64,000 bases of DNA from Chenopodium formosanum (lineage: Eukaryota > Streptophyta > Magnoliopsida > Caryophyllales > Amaranthaceae): NCBI GenBank assembly GCA_024500155.1, contig CM044858.1, positions 2,294,001 to 2,358,000 of the forward strand, given 5' to 3'. Positions 1-11,187 of the stretch are shown here, piece by piece; the stretch's first letter is position 1; each line of letters opens with the position of its first letter. The position numbers and the translations under genes are program-made. Below the pieces are notes generated by a model. That model was not told the origin of the DNA, did not search any database, and was given only the letters and a program-made list of their open reading frames with translations.

Positions 1-2421
1 AAATACACATACATCTATGCAAAAATAAAAAGAAGCATAAAACATAGCCTCACAACCTAAATCTATTAATAAAGCAAATACACAACACCAGAACAAGGCA
101 CTTTAATTAAGAAAAGACAGCAAAATTAAGAAAAGACAGCAACTTTATAAATTTCTTCCTTCAAAAGTTCATTTAAACCCATTTCAAGCTCCAATCTTAA
201 CCTAAGTTCTTCAAACTCAAACTCAAGCTCATCATCTACCCCTAATTATGAAGATCTGCTAAAGTCAACGAACAAGAACCCTAAACACAGAACAAATTCT
301 CCCAATTTCTTCTATTTCTCACTTCCAGAATCCAACACAAATTAAGAAACAAGTAAAAACAACTTTTTCCCCAAAATCAACAATTAATTCCATTTCATGC
401 AACAAACCACATAGATCTAACATAAACACAACCAAAACCAACAGATCTACAACAAAATCCAACAATTCTTCACAAATTAAACCAAAAAAATTAATAACTC
501 AACCTTAATTAAAAATAATAATAATAAAAAAAAATAGATCCCTTAATTTGGAATTTCAACAGACCAATTACAAGACCAACAAACAAACAATCAATTAATA
601 AATAAATAAAAGAAACAAACCTGTAAGAAAATCAAAGCGAAACTTAAAAGTGAGAGGAAAAAACAGAGGAGAGAGAAAGTGATAATGTTAGTTGAAAAAG
701 TAGAAAGAAATGAGAGGAAGAAGAGGAAGATGGATGATAATTGATAAGAGAGGAAATTGTTTGATTGTGGTTTTAGCCGTTGACGAAAGTGGGGACCACC
801 TTGATAAATCAAAGGGTGGAAATTGGTTAATGATTTAACGATGTCGATTTAAGATGAGTAAAATGAACGGCTGAGATATTATAAAAGTGGACAAGGTCAG
901 GTTTATTTTAAACTGTGTGTTTGTGCGTGTAGAGTATTCTAGATAGTGGAAAATACTTGTAGGAAATATCCATCATTTTTATTTTTTTTTAATTAAATAA
1001 AATAATTTATCACGAGTATTTTTATGAGGCTGCCAAGTATGGCCAATTTACGCGGTTTGTTTGTTTTAGGGTTTGTTATAGGGTGAGAAAATTGTATTGG
1101 CTTTGCTTATTTGGTTGAAATGTTGAATGGGTTCATAAAATATGTGGGCTTGGACTAAAACAAGGGGTTGGCTTTATTGATAAAGTGCTAGAATTGTGCC
1201 TTAAAATATTATGCCATTTTTATGTCTTAGGACTCTTAACAAACCCGAGTACTCGTATTGTTATTTAGTTAATAGGAGATGTGGTTTTCAAATACTCTCT
1301 TTGTTCCAACGCTCCCTTGCATGCTAATGTTTGAACTATTTGCACACATCACTTTTAACAATGCATAAGATTAATCATAGATAAATGAGCATTTGTTGGA
1401 CTTGGTCTAATGAGTATTCAGTTGAAATACGATAGTTTGATAAATGTGTTAAGAGAGAAAAATTCACCATGTGTATGGTGTGACATCTTCAAAATTAGAC
1501 TCATTAGCCTAATTTTGAAACTAAGACCAAAAATACAAAACTTACTTTAAATCAATAGCCAAAAACATAAGACTTCTCAGAAAAATTCTTATTGTCCTAC
1601 ATGTGAGACTCATTGCGTGTCGTCACACTAACATAATAGTGTTACGCATCACACACAATACCACTTCAATGGTTTCTTATTTCTAGTAAAAACAAATTAT
1701 AATAGTTATGAAAGTTTTTTTTGTTCATATACATAATACATGTAGGGTATATATCAAAACTGTGGAATTTTACTTGTAAAATTGTTGAACTGATGATACT
1801 TCAGTACTTTTCGTTTCGTTTTAGAACTGATTATCTTAGTTAGTTTGCCATCCTCTTTTTCTTTTTCTTTTTTTTTTTTCCTTTTTTTTTGGTTTTGTTT
1901 TGTAGTGTGAAGATTAGTTTAAAACACATAGCTTTAAATGCCTATTTTATGAGAATGAAGAAATTCATTTCAAAAACCTGTCTTTTAAGAGTTTTAAGTT
2001 TTTAACCATACATTATCGAGCAATAAATTTAGGCAAAAGAAAATCCAACACGTAATAGCTAATTAAGATAATTTTCATAAGTTCATAACTTGGCGTAACA
2101 ATTTAAACTGTTTGCTGCAACTAATAATTAAGATTTTTAAAAAAAAAAAAAATAATAATAATTAGTCAGTTAGCTCAATGCCTCAATGCTGTTGTTATCA
2201 TAGTATCATAATGCGCACTTTCAATCAATTCATGTTTGACAAGTGTTTGCTTTTTTATAAGGTAATTTAGTTAGAAATTCATAATATAACAATACTTAGC
2301 AAGAAATTAATCTTACTAAAACTTTGTACACTTTTGCCTTGCCTTTGTAGACAGCCGTCAAGAAAACTACTTTTACTAATTATATACAAGGAAAATTAAA
2401 TTATTATGCAAACCTAGTTAT
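1..2421. other. AT-rich intergenic DNA, no supported coding gene
   Basis: No open frame here resembles a protein I know. The sequence is AT-rich, with homopolymer runs near 1865-1890 and 2140-2160. The only gene-like signal is a CT-rich stretch on the minus strand around 620-760, listed separately. The rest reads as ordinary plant intergenic DNA. Confidence 0.6.
622..770 (-). promoter_or_regulatory. Possible 5' leader exon of a minus-strand gene lying beyond the left edge
   Basis: Read on the minus strand this stretch is a run of CT/TTC tracts, the texture of plant 5' untranslated leaders and much like the leaders in front of STE24 and CBE1 in this window. It ends with CAG followed by GTTTGT at about 620, which could be a donor site. 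Downstream (towards base 1) the sequence is AT-rich and intron-like. No coding exon is visible, so this is inference from composition only. Confidence 0.25.
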
Positions 2422-2480
2422 AGACGTGTTTGGATCATAGACGTGTTTGGATCATTGGATATACGCGTATAAATAACCTA

Positions 2481-3440
2481 GTTTTCGCCACCGGGTCCCA
2501 AAACCTCAAAATTTCCTTAAAAAACGTGGATTATAGCCTTCAATTTTATAATTTTTTGACCTTTTTTTGCCCGGAAAAAAAAATTGCCGAGATGTTTACC
2601 ATGGTCCCTAAATACCCTCCAAGAGTCCAATTGGGTCGGTGGAACCATCCAATATGCCCAAAAACGGTCATTTTACCCTTTCACAACTTGTAGTGATTTC
2701 GTAAACTCAAGCCTATCACGGATGTTTATGACAACATATAATGATCATATATAGTTACAAACAACATTATATGACCCTAAGATATATCCATTAAGGTTTA
2801 AAGGCTTTTCGCCACCGTGCCCCGAAACCTCAAATTTTCCTCAAAAAGCGTGGATTATAGCCTTTAATTTTGTAATTTTTTGACTTTTTTCACCTGGAAA
2901 TAAAAATTGCTGAGATGTTTACCATGGTCCCTAATGCCCTCCTAGAGTCCAATTGGGTCGGTGGAACCATCCAATATGCCCTTAAACGGTCATTTTACTC
3001 GTTCACAACTTGAAGTGATTTCGTAAAATCAAGCCTACACGGACATTTATGACAACTTATAATGATCATATGTGGTTTCAAGCGGAATTATATGACCCCG
3101 AAATGTATCCCTTAGGGTCTCAAAGATTTTCGCCACCGGACCCCGAAACCTCAAAATTTCCTCAAAAACCGTGATGTTTACCATGGTCCCTAATACCTTC
3201 TGGGAGTACAATAGGGTCGGTGGAACCATCCAATATGCCCTTAAACGGTCATTTTACCCGTTCACAACTTGTAGTGATTTCGTAAACTCAAGTCTACCAC
3301 GGACGTTTATGACAACATATAATGATCATATATGGTTTCAAACGACATTATATGACCCAGAGATGTATCACTTAGGGTTTCAAGGCTTTTCTCTACCGTG
3401 CCCCGAAACCTCAAAATTTCCTCAAAAAGCGTGGATTATA
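2481..3440. repeat. Tandem repeat, three diverged units of about 323 bp
   Basis: Three consecutive copies share a core starting with GATGTTTACCATGGTCCCT at 2591, 2914 and 3173. Each is followed by a segment containing GGGTCGGTGGAACCATCC and a block ending ATGATCATAT. The spacing is 323 bp for the first pair and 259 bp for the second, because the third unit lacks about 60 bp before the core. A fourth copy begins near 3387 and stops at about 3440. The units differ by scattered substitutions, so the array is not recent. Short open frames across it are by-products. A 17-bp direct duplication (AGACGTGTTTGGATCAT) lies just before it at about 2424-2457. Confidence 0.85.
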
Positions 3441-5600
3441 CACGACCTGAACCTGATATGAAGCTAGATTGACTCGACATAACATGATCCTGTTTTAACT
3501 TGAGACCTAGTTTGACCCGACCCAAACCCGACTTGAATACCCTAATAAACAGCTCTATTCATGTCTTAAGATGTCTCTTATTATCTTTCCTTGCCTTGGA
3601 CCACACTTAGACCTCCTACTCTGATTATATAGGTATTTTTAAGGAATATGATGGACTTCATTCTAGTTTAATTAATCTTATTAATGGGGCAAATGGGTCT
3701 TCTTTGTCTTAAATATTCTCTATAATGCCTTTATGGCGAAATTTAAAAATTTAATAGAAGATTATGCTCCTACTTTTTTCGAGAGATACTGTTCCATTCT
3801 AAAGGGCACGTAATGTTACATGTTTTTACTGATTTCTCCACAAATATCCACACATTACTTGGTCATCCTTTGTTTTAGACAAAGTGAAATTCCTAGTAGC
3901 AAAGAAGTACATGTAATATTTTTGGCAAGAAAGTCACTTCATATATGACTTGATCCAACAACTTGATTCTAAATAGCCCTGTCGATTCAAAGAAGGATAT
4001 TTCATATCTATACATAACTTGATCTAACGATTTGATTCTAAGTAGCCCTGTTATATACGATGCGTTCAAATAAGTATAAAGCAACTTAAAAGACGGAGGG
4101 AGTACACGAAGTAAACAACTCATGCTACCTAAGATGCAAAAGCGCACGTTAAGTCAAGCTCATTTCGCAGCATCAACAATTCAACACAACATATCAATAA
4201 TAAGATAAGAGTAGTTAAACATACTGTCAGTCTGTCAGATATTGTTTTGAAGAAATCATACTGTATTTGCATGGTTGAGCCTCCATTAAAGTACTCGTAT
4301 AAAAATAGTAATACATCCGCTGTTTTCGGAGACCAGTTTCATGGCAACTTGGTACCAACAAGTACCAATCAAATTTGAATACCATTAAAAGCATTCACAT
4401 GCTACTGTCAATGCAAAGAAAATAAAAATGTGTGTATACTGGTAAGTAATCAAGGCATCCACATGCCAATATAGTACGAGTAGTTTTAACTGCTTTCCTC
4501 TTTAGACAAGCAGATTCAGCTAGCTGTATCAGCATTTATCCATCTCATTTCCTTAACAAAAAGGTGAAACTGTATACGGCGTAACAAAAAAGAAAAGAGT
4601 AATTTCCAAACTAGTTAGGCAACTAACAGAGGGAAAAACGTCTTACAGCACATACAGTTAATGACTGGATTGTAGTTACTAGTGAAGCTAGGGGGCAATT
4701 TTGACTTTTCAATCTCTATGTGGAGCCAGGAGGGAAAAAAGTCAAAGAACCCACCAAAGTTGCCAACTCTAAAGACTAGGCAAATAGGCAATCTATAGGA
4801 GTTTGTGCTAAAAGGTAGTCATGGAAGCATATAACAAAACATCATGAGATGAAGGACAAAGGACAGACATTATCCCAAAAACTGCCAAAATGCCAGTTTG
4901 GAAGCTTACCTTTGATGTTCAAGGTGGTGGCGCTGGCACCCGGAAGATGAAATAATTTATCGGGTCCCTGGACAGATCATGTTCTGGCATCGATAACGAT
5001 ATTCAGAAGCATGGCCACACATATTATTCTGTAGAACGTTAAGTTCCCCAGCTTGCTGGTACAGCTGAACTAAGGAGTGCCCACCAAGTGAGAAAAAGGC
5101 AAGAGTTTGTGTATTTAGGCAACATCGCAGTATTAACTAGTTCAAATGGTCCACACAGTCACAAACCTCTTAGTAAGGCACTAAACACTTGAAGTAAACA
5201 ATTGATGTTGATCAACAATAGCTAGCAATGCATAAAATGACAAAGTTATGGCCCCATCCGATAAGATATGGACTTTTATCTCTAATTTAATTTAATTAAT
5301 GCATTCAAATGTGTTGTGAAAAGGAGAAATATTGTGGACATTAATTCTTTCCATAATGAAATTTATTCAACTAAAAAAAAAGGTCTAACTTTACAAATGG
5401 GTCCTAAGCAGCTGGCAAATTTTTCTTTATAACAAATGGGCGAAAATTGAATGAATAAATAGGTATAATGTGGACTCAATATATTACTTTGTAGAAAATA
5501 AAGTTACAGGGTGAGAAAATTGAGGCAATATAATCAATGGATAAACTGAGCTTCTAGAATTCAAGTGTAAAAATGAATGCAGACGGTACCCATTTACAAA
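3441..5600. other. Intergenic DNA downstream of the receptor-like kinase
   Basis: No coding exon is recognisable. Two items stand out. One is a diverged 69-bp tandem duplication at 3948-4055 (the arms share ACTTGATC and AATAGCCCTGT-like or AGTAGCCCTGT-like blocks). The other is a lone GACGGAGGGAGTA at about 4092, which looks like one end of a Stowaway-type MITE with no matching partner. The segment next to 5601 should hold the 3' untranslated region of the kinase gene. Confidence 0.5.
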
Positions 5601-8600
5601 CTATCTCCGTCTGTTTGGTTCGTGATGATGGTCTCTACTAGCTTCACTCTCACTATTATCTGTAGTGCTTTCCCGCAAATGCTTAGCATCAGCTTTGACA
5701 GCAACAACAGGCTTCGCTTGTGGATGGTCATGACCAGAAGTGGCAGATTCTCTTCCAGCTCGACGATCCTGCATACAGTAGGGATAATATTCAGTCATGA
5801 AATGAGCAAATGATCAGCATTCATAACTTCTTTCTAGTCAATCTCAACAAGCAGTTTAGCACACTACCAAATTAACTTAACAATGCAACAAATCAATTAC
5901 TCAAAGTTAGGACCACATACATCACGGAATAACAAATCATCCGCCTCAAGCATGTGGATAACATGCCCCATTTTTGGCCTCTTATGTGAATCAGGGTCAA
6001 CACATTTAAGTGCAACTAAAAGAATGCGTTTCAATGCTTTAGAAGTTGGCATCTCAGGAAGTTTAGGATCCACCACTTCCTCGGATCTTCTATTTCCCAC
6101 CATTGTCTTTAACCAGTCAACCAAATTCACCTGCAATCAATTTGCAAATTCCATCTCTTAGGAACATAAGAACAACATTGCAAGTTATGAGATAGCCATA
6201 GTACGAAGTATAAAATTTACCTCTCCAGGTGGTCGACTATAATCAACAGGGGTTCTCCCTGAAATTATTTCCATAATAAGTATTCCAAAGCTATATACAT
6301 CACTCTTTTCAGTCAACATTCCAGTACACGCATATTCAGGAGCTACATATCTGCAATGGGATGAATAATTAGATGAATATAAAATGCATTCTTTGACTAA
6401 AAAGATACTAGAGGGAAGTAATTCACGCTCACCCAAAAGTACCCATGACACGAGTTGTTACATAGCTCATCTCAGAACCAAGCAACTTAGCAAGGCCGAA
6501 ATCAGAAACTTTAGAGTTCCACTGCCGATCAATAAGTATGTTGCTAGACTTGATGTCTCGATGCACAACCTTGGGTTCAAGGCCCTCATGAAGATAAGCC
6601 AACCTACACCAACACAAATGACAAACATCTGTCAATAAGCTTACCATTAAAACACGGAAAAGGCGCGCAATCCAACAATAGATAAACATGCTGCAGGATT
6701 TTACCCTTTGGCTGTTCCCAAAATAACGTTCATTCGGATATCCCATGTGAGAGGGCTTACATCACCAACATCACCATGAAGCCATTGGTCTAAATTGCCA
6801 TTGTCAACATATTCATACACAAGCATCCTAGAGACACCAAAAAAATAGTCACATTACCAACTGCTCCAATGACCAGAAATCACAAGTTCTGAACTTGATA
6901 AATTAATTACCTATAAGCTCCCTCAACACAGTATCCAAGCAACCTAACAAGATTCTTATGTCTAACACGTCCGATAGCTTCAACTTCCACCTTGAATTCC
7001 TTCTCGGCTTGACCCCTGAAAAGTGGTCATTTATATTAGCCAGACATATGACAAATTGCATAATTGAACAGTCTGCGTCTCCACAAATACCAAATGAGTT
7101 TTAACATGACGATTAGAAAGAACCGCCCTAAGTCGACTTTATAATTCATAATCAATATTAACAAACTACACTAGTGGGTGGCCCCTGCACCCACCAGTAG
7201 ACAGTAGAAAAGAAGGCCCATAAGGCCATAACTATACATTAAGTTTTGTATTATTCATTTGTGCAGATCTATCCATTAATTAGCTAAGGAATGATTAAAG
7301 CAAAGAATAAAAGAAATAAGGTTCTGATTTGATCTCCAATACAATAATTGAAAAAGGCATAATTAAAAGCTGTTCACAGAGTAATCGAGCCACTTTACAG
7401 CCAGCACAAGACATTATCAGGACAAGACAAGAATAATAACAAATTACTCAAAAGAAATTGCAACATACTCTTCCTTACTGAAGTTGCATACAAGCAACAC
7501 CCAAAAATTTGACAGCCATTTATCCAAGTTCCCATGAAGTCTCAAGCTTCGTTACTTCCATGAAGCACGGAGACGGATACGGATAAGGATACATCGACTT
7601 CCATTACTGTTTCATTGGATTAAAACCAAGAACAGGACACCAGCAGTGATACAGAACAGCCCTTAATTTTCTATTCTAATTATAACATTTACAGCATATA
7701 AAACTTCAAGATTTAGTCTTTTTTTAACTATAAGACCATTCAAAACACCATTAAATCATCCAAATATGGTAGATAATAAAATCATAATGAGTCAAACAAA
7801 TTAATTAAACCACCCCAACACAAACACATTCATTAGTTCATTACTCCATCACACCCAAAAACAAAAACCTAAAACAAGCAAAAATGAACAATTAAATGCA
7901 AACAAATAAAATTCATCAAAATGAAAAACCTACCAAAATTAAACCAAATTAAATCCAAAAAAAAAGGGAAATCAAAAATTACCTGTTATTCAAGAGATTT
8001 TTGACAGCAACCTGAGTATTATCCTGCAAAATTCCATGATAAACAATACCATATCCACCTTCACCAATAACATTTTCGTCCGCCAAACCATTAGTAGCCA
8101 ATTCCAATTCTCTCAAAGTATACCATCTTCCCCAACCCAAATGAGAAACCTCTGGACCACCATAAGGCGACGTATTATGCTGACTACCACTATGATTATT
8201 ATTACTATTATCACTTCCATAATTATAATGATTAACATTATTAGACCTTAAACTCTCTCCACTTGACGGAGCTTTATCAGAGAAAACAACTCGATGTTCG
8301 GGTTTTCCGATATCGATCTGGATCTCAGGAGCAGCGTTGATCATCGGACGGTGGTGGTGGTTGTGGTGCTGGTGGTGTACGGCCGGGATTATCTCCTGGA
8401 TTTCCTTAGAGATCGGCGGGGTGACGTCAGCAGGGGCCGCATTGTTATTGTGTTTAGAGGAGAGAGAAAGTTTTCCGGCGCCATTGTTGTTGTTGTGGGA
8501 CTTTCTAGAAGTGATGCAGAGTGACAGAAGGAAGAGGAGGAGGACGATGGTGGACCCCACGAAGATTCCGATGACAACCCATAATCGTAATCCGAAGATT

Positions 8601-8653
8601 GAAGTGGGTTTTGAGAGCTCGGAGTTGACAAATGCGGCGTCGTATATTGACAT
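5601..8653 (-). CDS. Receptor-like serine/threonine protein kinase, single-pass membrane protein (At1g01540/At4g01330 type)
   Basis: Seven exons on the minus strand: 7983-8653, 6911-7015, 6705-6827, 6433-6603, 6221-6350, 5921-6130, 5601-5768. All introns have GT-AG ends and the exons sum to 1578 nt, 525 residues. The N-terminus (MSIYDAAFVNSELSKPTSIF) is short and has no signal peptide. A membrane span follows at about residues 25-47, then a His/Asn-rich juxtamembrane stretch. The kinase domain shows GEGGYG near 196, Lys218 in VAVK, HRD with Asp316, DFG with Asp334 and APEY in the activation segment, so it should be an active RD kinase. The His/Asn repeats make exon 1 low-complexity. The ATG at 8653 was chosen because the frame upstream offers only TTG. 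The family is plant-specific and its ligands are not known to me. It is probably at the plasma membrane, by family. The LTR element begins 454 bp upstream of this ATG. Confidence 0.93.
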
Positions 8654-9107
8654 TAATAACAATTAATTTGTTGAATTAATTACCCAATTAAGAGAGGATA
8701 ATGGTAGTTTAGCTAGTGGGGAGTACTGGGCATTTGGAGGTTTCGTCGGAAAGTCGCCGGAAAAGGGAGGAATTCCGGCGGCGGAGATGGCGGTGGGGAA
8801 GAGTGAGGTGTAGAGAGAGAAAGAGGAGAGAGAAAATGGGGGAGAGAGTAGACAGGAGGAATCGGGGGGTGAAAAAGATTTGGTTGAATGAGAGAGCATC
8901 GAATAATGGACCATATATTGTACGAGTAAATAATGTTTAGTATAGAGTGGACTATACTATACAAGTAGATTGATTGTTATGGATTGATTTATAATTATGG
9001 AGTTTTATCAATGAATTTTTCTTCTTTTCTTTTTCTTTATGGTGGGTGGTGCTTAAAAGTCTACGGTACCGTTATCAACCTATAAAAGTTATAAGCTTAT
9101 AATTAAT
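8654..9107 (-). promoter_or_regulatory. 5' leader and remaining promoter of the receptor-like kinase
   Basis: This is the only host DNA between the kinase ATG and the retrotransposon. On the minus strand it carries CT-rich tracts (about 8800-8850, TCTCTCTC-type) typical of a leader, then AT-rich DNA. The original upstream promoter has been pushed 11.6 kb away by the insertion, if this gene ever used sequence beyond 9107. No TATA box can be picked with confidence. Confidence 0.5.
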
Positions 9108-9519
9108 TGTTTGGGTCCAATTTAATCCAATTGGGCCTAGTTATTAAATGATCCAATTAAAAGCCCAAGGTCAAGGTTCAACTCTCCAATTATGCTAAAG
9201 TCAAGATCAGTCAACAAGGCAAGTCAATTGGGCCAAGGCCCACTTCTCCCATATATGTAAAGGTATAAAAGCCATCAATATCACATTTGTACACACATAC
9301 ACACAAAGCCTCAAGCAATTAATTCTCTTGCATAGCTTTCTCTCTCTATACATTGTACTGACTTTAGCATCGGAGGGGCCTTCCTCGGCAACACCCCCGA
9401 GGCTAGTTTACGTGTATTTGCTGTGCAGGAAACCCTCGGCCCAGCATCGCTTGGACCGAGCCCAGTCTTCACCACTTCATAGGACCTTCGGCAAGGTCCC
9501 ATTGTTTTTATCCGAAACA
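9108..9519 (+). repeat. 5' LTR of the Tat-type retrotransposon
   Basis: 412 bp bounded by TG and CA. It contains TATAAAA at about 9264, the likely core promoter, followed by a pyrimidine-rich stretch (TTTCTCTCTC) and a GC-rich R/U5 region. It matches the right LTR at all but five positions by eye. A 77-residue open frame running from the LTR into the leader (9328-9561) is a by-product. Confidence 0.95.
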
Positions 9520-9522
9520 ATT

Positions 9523-9540
9523 TGGCGCCGTCTGTGGGGA
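9523..9540 (+). other. Primer-binding site for minus-strand synthesis
   Basis: TGGCGCCGTCTGTGGGGA begins 3 nt after the LTR. TGG complements the CCA tail of a tRNA, and the GC-rich start fits a tRNA ending GGCGCCA. I cannot name the exact tRNA without a search. Confidence 0.75.
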
Positions 9541-9597
9541 AGACTTTCAAAAAATCTTTAAGCCAATTTCAATCGTTCCACCTCAATCTTAGTTCCA

Positions 9598-11187
9598 ATG
9601 GCTAAGAATCGCAAGAACAAAAGCAACGGTGCTTCTCCTCCGAGAAAACGCCGAAAATCACTGGGAGGGGGTCCCTTAGAACGCCCCACTCCTAGTTCAT
9701 CTCCTCCTCGGGATAGGAGCCCCTCCGCGGGACCCGACTCTCATGGGGAGCCTAGGGAGAGATTCACCGAATCTCCTATCATCCAGTCCAATCATCCACT
9801 GAGCCCGCCTCGGTCAAATGAGGACAACCGGTCCACTCAAAGGACCCAATCTCATACCCGGAGCCAACCCCGGAGCATTCACACCCATTCTCGCTCTCAG
9901 CCGAGGACACCCTTGACGGGGCCCAACTCGGAGGAGGTAGTGAGAGCTTTAGCGGTCCTCATGGAAGCCATGAAGGCCCAAAATATGCCGCCTCCACACG
10001 ACCGAACCCCTCCGCAAACCAGGAACCAGCGGAGGAACCTCGGCCAGGAGGGGGAGAAACCCTCCTCTTTCAAGGAGTTCGGCGAATGGGATGAGGACAC
10101 CTGGAGAACCGAGAGGGAGAGAAAAAGGAACTCTCACTTCTTCAGGGAGCCTTCCACTCAGCTTACTACGAGCAGAGCCCATAAAAGCAGTAGTTCTGCC
10201 TCTCGGCCAGAAACTGCTCGCCGAAGTGTTCACGATCGTCTCGGCGATAGGGAATGGAGCGTGCACAGCCGCCTCTCCTACCCTGTAGCCGAGGCCCAGA
10301 CCTCCCAGCCGGGGAAGAAAACCACTTCTACCTCTCTGAGAGGGCGGAGCGCGGTCCCTTCGGCTGGGAATAAGGGCAAGGCCGTGATGCTGCCTTCCAG
10401 TTCTTCATTCGAACAGTGGATACTGGAATCCCATGTGCCGACGGTTAAAATCCCGTCGCACATTACTTATGATGGAACTTCAGATCCGAAGGACCATATT
10501 GCCTCATACGAGGCTCACATGCATCTCTGCCCCAGGTCCGAAGCGACTTGGTGCAAATATTTTCTAACCACTCTCAAGGGGGTCGCGCAAGCGTGGATCT
10601 CCAAGGGAGTGAAAGAAGGCTCAATCACTGGGTGGGACGACCTGTCCTCCAAATTTAAGAGCAAGTTTTCTACGGCAAATCGCCGAGAGAAGACTACTGC
10701 AGAGCTTATGGGTCTGCAGCAAGGGGAGGCTGAAAGCCTCCGAGACTATCTGACTCGCTTCAGCAACGAGTCGTCCGGCATTTCTCAGCTGGACCAAGGG
10801 ATGGCAGTTTTCGCCCTTCAGCACGGTCTCAGAACTGGACCGTTCTCCGACTTCATGGTCATGAATTCACCCAAGACCTTGGAGGAGGCACTGAATGCTT
10901 CGGATAAGTTCATCCGAGCTGAAGAGTGGAACAAAACAAAAACCCAACCTCAATTTGGGGGAGGGAAACAAAAACAAACACCCTTGTCGGAAGGCCAAGG
11001 CCAGAAGGCAAAGGGAAAGGCGAAAGCCTCGGAACAATCTTCGGCCAACGAGTCGAAGAAGGAAAAATCTGCTCCTTTTGCGGGCAGATATGAATCCTAC
11101 ACTCCGCTCTCTCTTCCGCGCGCTAAGATTTACAGCGTGACGAGGGAGGAAAAGAGTTACAGAAAGCCGAGACCACTCCCAGAGTAG
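9598..11187 (+). CDS. gag: Retrotransposon Gag polyprotein (529 residues, ends at an in-frame TAG)
   Basis: Residues 1-270 are Ser/Pro/Arg-rich and low in complexity. A retrotransposon gag (capsid) domain follows from about residue 290 to 420, recognised by YDGTSDPKDHIASYEAHM, the tryptophan-containing helix around TWCKYFLTTLKG and the AESLRDYLTRF segment. The C-terminal part is Lys/Gln-rich. The TAG at 11185-11187 closes the frame just before a zinc-knuckle segment, which continues in the same frame (CEFH, then GH, then EEC, at about 11212-11260). That segment is the nucleic-acid-binding part of Gag, so the frame is cut inside Gag's C-terminal region. Start ATG 9598 follows the LTR and primer site directly. 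Confidence 0.88.
   Translation: MAKNRKNKSNGASPPRKRRKSLGGGPLERPTPSSSPPRDRSPSAGPDSHGEPRERFTESPIIQSNHPLSPPRSNEDNRSTQRTQSHTRSQPRSIHTHSRSQPRTPLTGPNSEEVVRALAVLMEAMKAQNMPPPHDRTPPQTRNQRRNLGQEGEKPSSFKEFGEWDEDTWRTERERKRNSHFFREPSTQLTTSRAHKSSSSASRPETARRSVHDRLGDREWSVHSRLSYPVAEAQTSQPGKKTTSTSLRGRSAVPSAGNKGKAVMLPSSSSFEQWILESHVPTVKIPSHITYDGTSDPKDHIASYEAHMHLCPRSEATWCKYFLTTLKGVAQAWISKGVKEGSITGWDDLSSKFKSKFSTANRREKTTAELMGLQQGEAESLRDYLTRFSNESSGISQLDQGMAVFALQHGLRTGPFSDFMVMNSPKTLEEALNASDKFIRAEEWNKTKTQPQFGGGKQKQTPLSEGQGQKAKGKAKASEQSSANESKKEKSAPFAGRYESYTPLSLPRAKIYSVTREEKSYRKPRPLPE

Noticed and set aside
2430..3461. Open frames of 87 and 96 codons across the tandem repeat
   Set aside because: They follow the repeat units rather than a conserved protein and the frame is not kept between units.
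8294..8666. Open frames opposite kinase exon 1 (Arg/Val/Trp-rich)
   Set aside because: Mirror of the His/Asn-rich juxtamembrane coding sequence.
9328..9561. 77-residue open frame in the left LTR/leader, repeated in the right LTR at 20547
   Set aside because: It lies in R/U5 and the primer site, resembles no protein, and recurs only because the LTR is duplicated.
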